Shown: positions 62,926-64,000 of the stretch, one piece after another
Layout: each line of letters starts with the position of its first letter
Position numbering within the stretch: the first letter of the stretch is position 1
Source of the DNA: Treponema sp. OMZ 787
GTDB lineage: Bacteria; Spirochaetota; Spirochaetia; Treponematales; Treponemataceae
Direction of reading: 5' to 3'
Assembly (NCBI RefSeq): GCF_024181225.1
Contig: NZ_CP051198.1
Location: 2,356,001-2,420,000, forward strand
Length of the DNA stretch: 64,000 nucleotides
The notes under the pieces: model-generated
What the model was told of the DNA's origin: nothing
The model's input: only the letters and a program-made list of their open reading frames with translations
Database searches by the model: none
Position numbers and translations under genes: made by a program

Positions 62926-64000
62926 TTAAGACTCCGCTTTAGGTATCAAATCGAATTCTTTGATAACATGAAAAATCATTGTTTTGTTTTTTAAATTATC
63001 ATTCAAAAATTCAAAATCAGGATTTATAGGATTATCATAAAACCATGCAAGTATCTTTATATGTAAAACCGAATTTTTTTCTCCCGAAAATTTTATTGAA
63101 AAAGCATCCATTAAATTAATAGGCGACACAAATTCGGCATTTTTTCCCTCATTCGATTTTTTAAAATCTATATTTGCTTCATAAATAGGGAAACCGTCAG
63201 TGCGGCTTATAACCACCTGTATAAGAGCCGCCCTGATGAGAGGAGTTATATTCACTTCACCTATAACCCGCTCAAGATAGTTTTGTGTGCCGGCCTGTAC
63301 CTTTATAAAATCTTCTTCATCTATACCGGATAAACGATACAATTCATTATCATCATTTATTATTTCAAGTTTATTTTTTATATCAGAAATAAGAGATATA
63401 TATTTTTTTCTATTTTCAATATTATAGAAAATAAATTCATTTTTATTTTTAGGATGAAAAAATGAAGGGTAAATTAAGACAAGAATAATAATAACTGCTG
63501 CAAGGAAGGCTGTAGCTCCGGTGATCTTTATTTGAATAAACTTTGCTTTTGGTAACTCTTTTTTTAACTGCATAAAAAATCTTAAAAGCATCAATATATA
63601 TGGAAGAATAAACATTGCAGTTAATGCATTGTTAGCATAAAATAAAATTTCAATAATATTATCTTTAATAAAAAACACATCATAAAAATAATAAAGCAAC
63701 AATAAGATATTTAAAATCAAAAAGAATACTTGTGCATACAATCTTTGAAAATGATACGAAAAAAAAGATAAAATATAAATTTCCAAAAATATAATCGATA
63801 AAGATAAATTGACTCTGGAAAAAATAAATATATTTAAAAAGCAAACAATGCCTGCCAAGTACCCATAAATAAATATATTATTTGGCAGTTTTGAATATCT
63901 GTTCAAATATGCAAATAAAGAAATAATTATCGTAGAAAATAATAGTTTCAATGAAATCGCCGTTATAGGTAAAAATTTAATAGAACCTTGAAAACTGAAT
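62926..64000 (-). CDS. multi-pass membrane protein of unknown function, start outside window
   Basis: The frame stays open to the window edge on the minus strand, so the true start may lie beyond base 64000; the first in-window start-like codon is a TTG at 63951. The visible protein has six or seven hydrophobic segments in the first 165 residues, then a soluble domain (about 175-341) with SPINLMDAFSIKFSGEKNSVLHIKILAWFYDN. I do not recognise it. It ends one base before dinB, so the two share a transcript. Confidence 0.7.
   Translation of the reverse strand, partial: FSFQGSIKFLPITAISLKLLFSTIIISLFAYLNRYSKLPNNIFIYGYLAGIVCFLNIFIFSRVNLSLSIIFLEIYILSFFSYHFQRLYAQVFFLILNILLLLYYFYDVFFIKDNIIEILFYANNALTAMFILPYILMLLRFFMQLKKELPKAKFIQIKITGATAFLAAVIIILVLIYPSFFHPKNKNEFIFYNIENRKKYISLISDIKNKLEIINDDNELYRLSGIDEEDFIKVQAGTQNYLERVIGEVNITPLIRAALIQVVISRTDGFPIYEANIDFKKSNEGKNAEFVSPINLMDAFSIKFSGEKNSVLHIKILAWFYDNPINPDFEFLNDNLKNKTMIFHVIKEFDLIPKAES

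Noticed and set aside
1-64000. CRISPR array, rRNA operon or replication origin
   Set aside because: No regularly spaced repeats, no rRNA sequence and no cluster of DnaA boxes were found when reading through the window.

Overview
The window reads as chromosome of an oral treponeme, most likely Treponema denticola or a close relative. The grounds are spirochete-type FlaB flagellin with FlgF/FlgG/FlgJ neighbours, many Treponema-style lipoproteins, AT-rich coding with long A/T runs, a FecR-cyclase gene set resembling the T. pallidum TP0483-TP0485 neighbourhood (recalled, not searched), and dense amino-acid and peptide metabolism. The species call is inference.

Layout. 1-525: 3' end of cobQ, apparently without its glutaminase domain. 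678-6771 (minus): class III adenylate cyclase, FecR/repeat protein, exported barrel-like protein and a lipoprotein remnant, in overlapping genes. 6825-11131: clpB and an AbgT-type transporter. 11225-14679: a C25 (gingipain-like) lipoprotein peptidase and a complete ISAs1-family insertion sequence with 10-bp target duplication. 14835-18721: a small decayed defence-type island (type I methylase remnant, intact RloC-like anticodon nuclease, truncated nucleoid-associated protein gene, GNAT gene, large hairpin). 18791-23457: two small membrane proteins, PcrA-type helicase, M29 aminopeptidase. 23466-26958: flagellar rod genes and flagellin with a sigma-28-like promoter. 27008-29463 (minus): focA, a beta-hydroxyacid dehydrogenase and pyrE. 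29537-31316: a strong promoter, a cobalamin riboswitch, a structured leader and gdhA. 31313-37541: glycoside hydrolase-like protein, exported proteins, TPR lipoprotein, 5-formyl-THF cyclo-ligase, tRNA-Asn and rpmB. 37562-46182 (minus): a six-gene Yej/Opp-type peptide importer operon with two binding proteins. 46361-53742: a PyrD-PyrK fusion, an outer-membrane-type protein, asnS, a D,D-carboxypeptidase, radC and comF. 53853-58281: argS, efp, a small protein, tatD and a YmdB-type phosphodiesterase. 58315-64000 (minus): membrane protein, dinB and a 1141-residue exported protein in one operon.

The points most worth following up are: the cobalamin riboswitch whose next gene is glutamate dehydrogenase, with a 13-nt long-range complement just before a T-run; the intact RloC-like nuclease beside a dead type I methylase; the cobQ internal deletion; five genes whose predicted promoters leave essentially no 5' leader; a repeated GTTTATATAAAC palindrome before two exported-protein genes; and a peptide-permease subunit with a duplicated extracytoplasmic insert.
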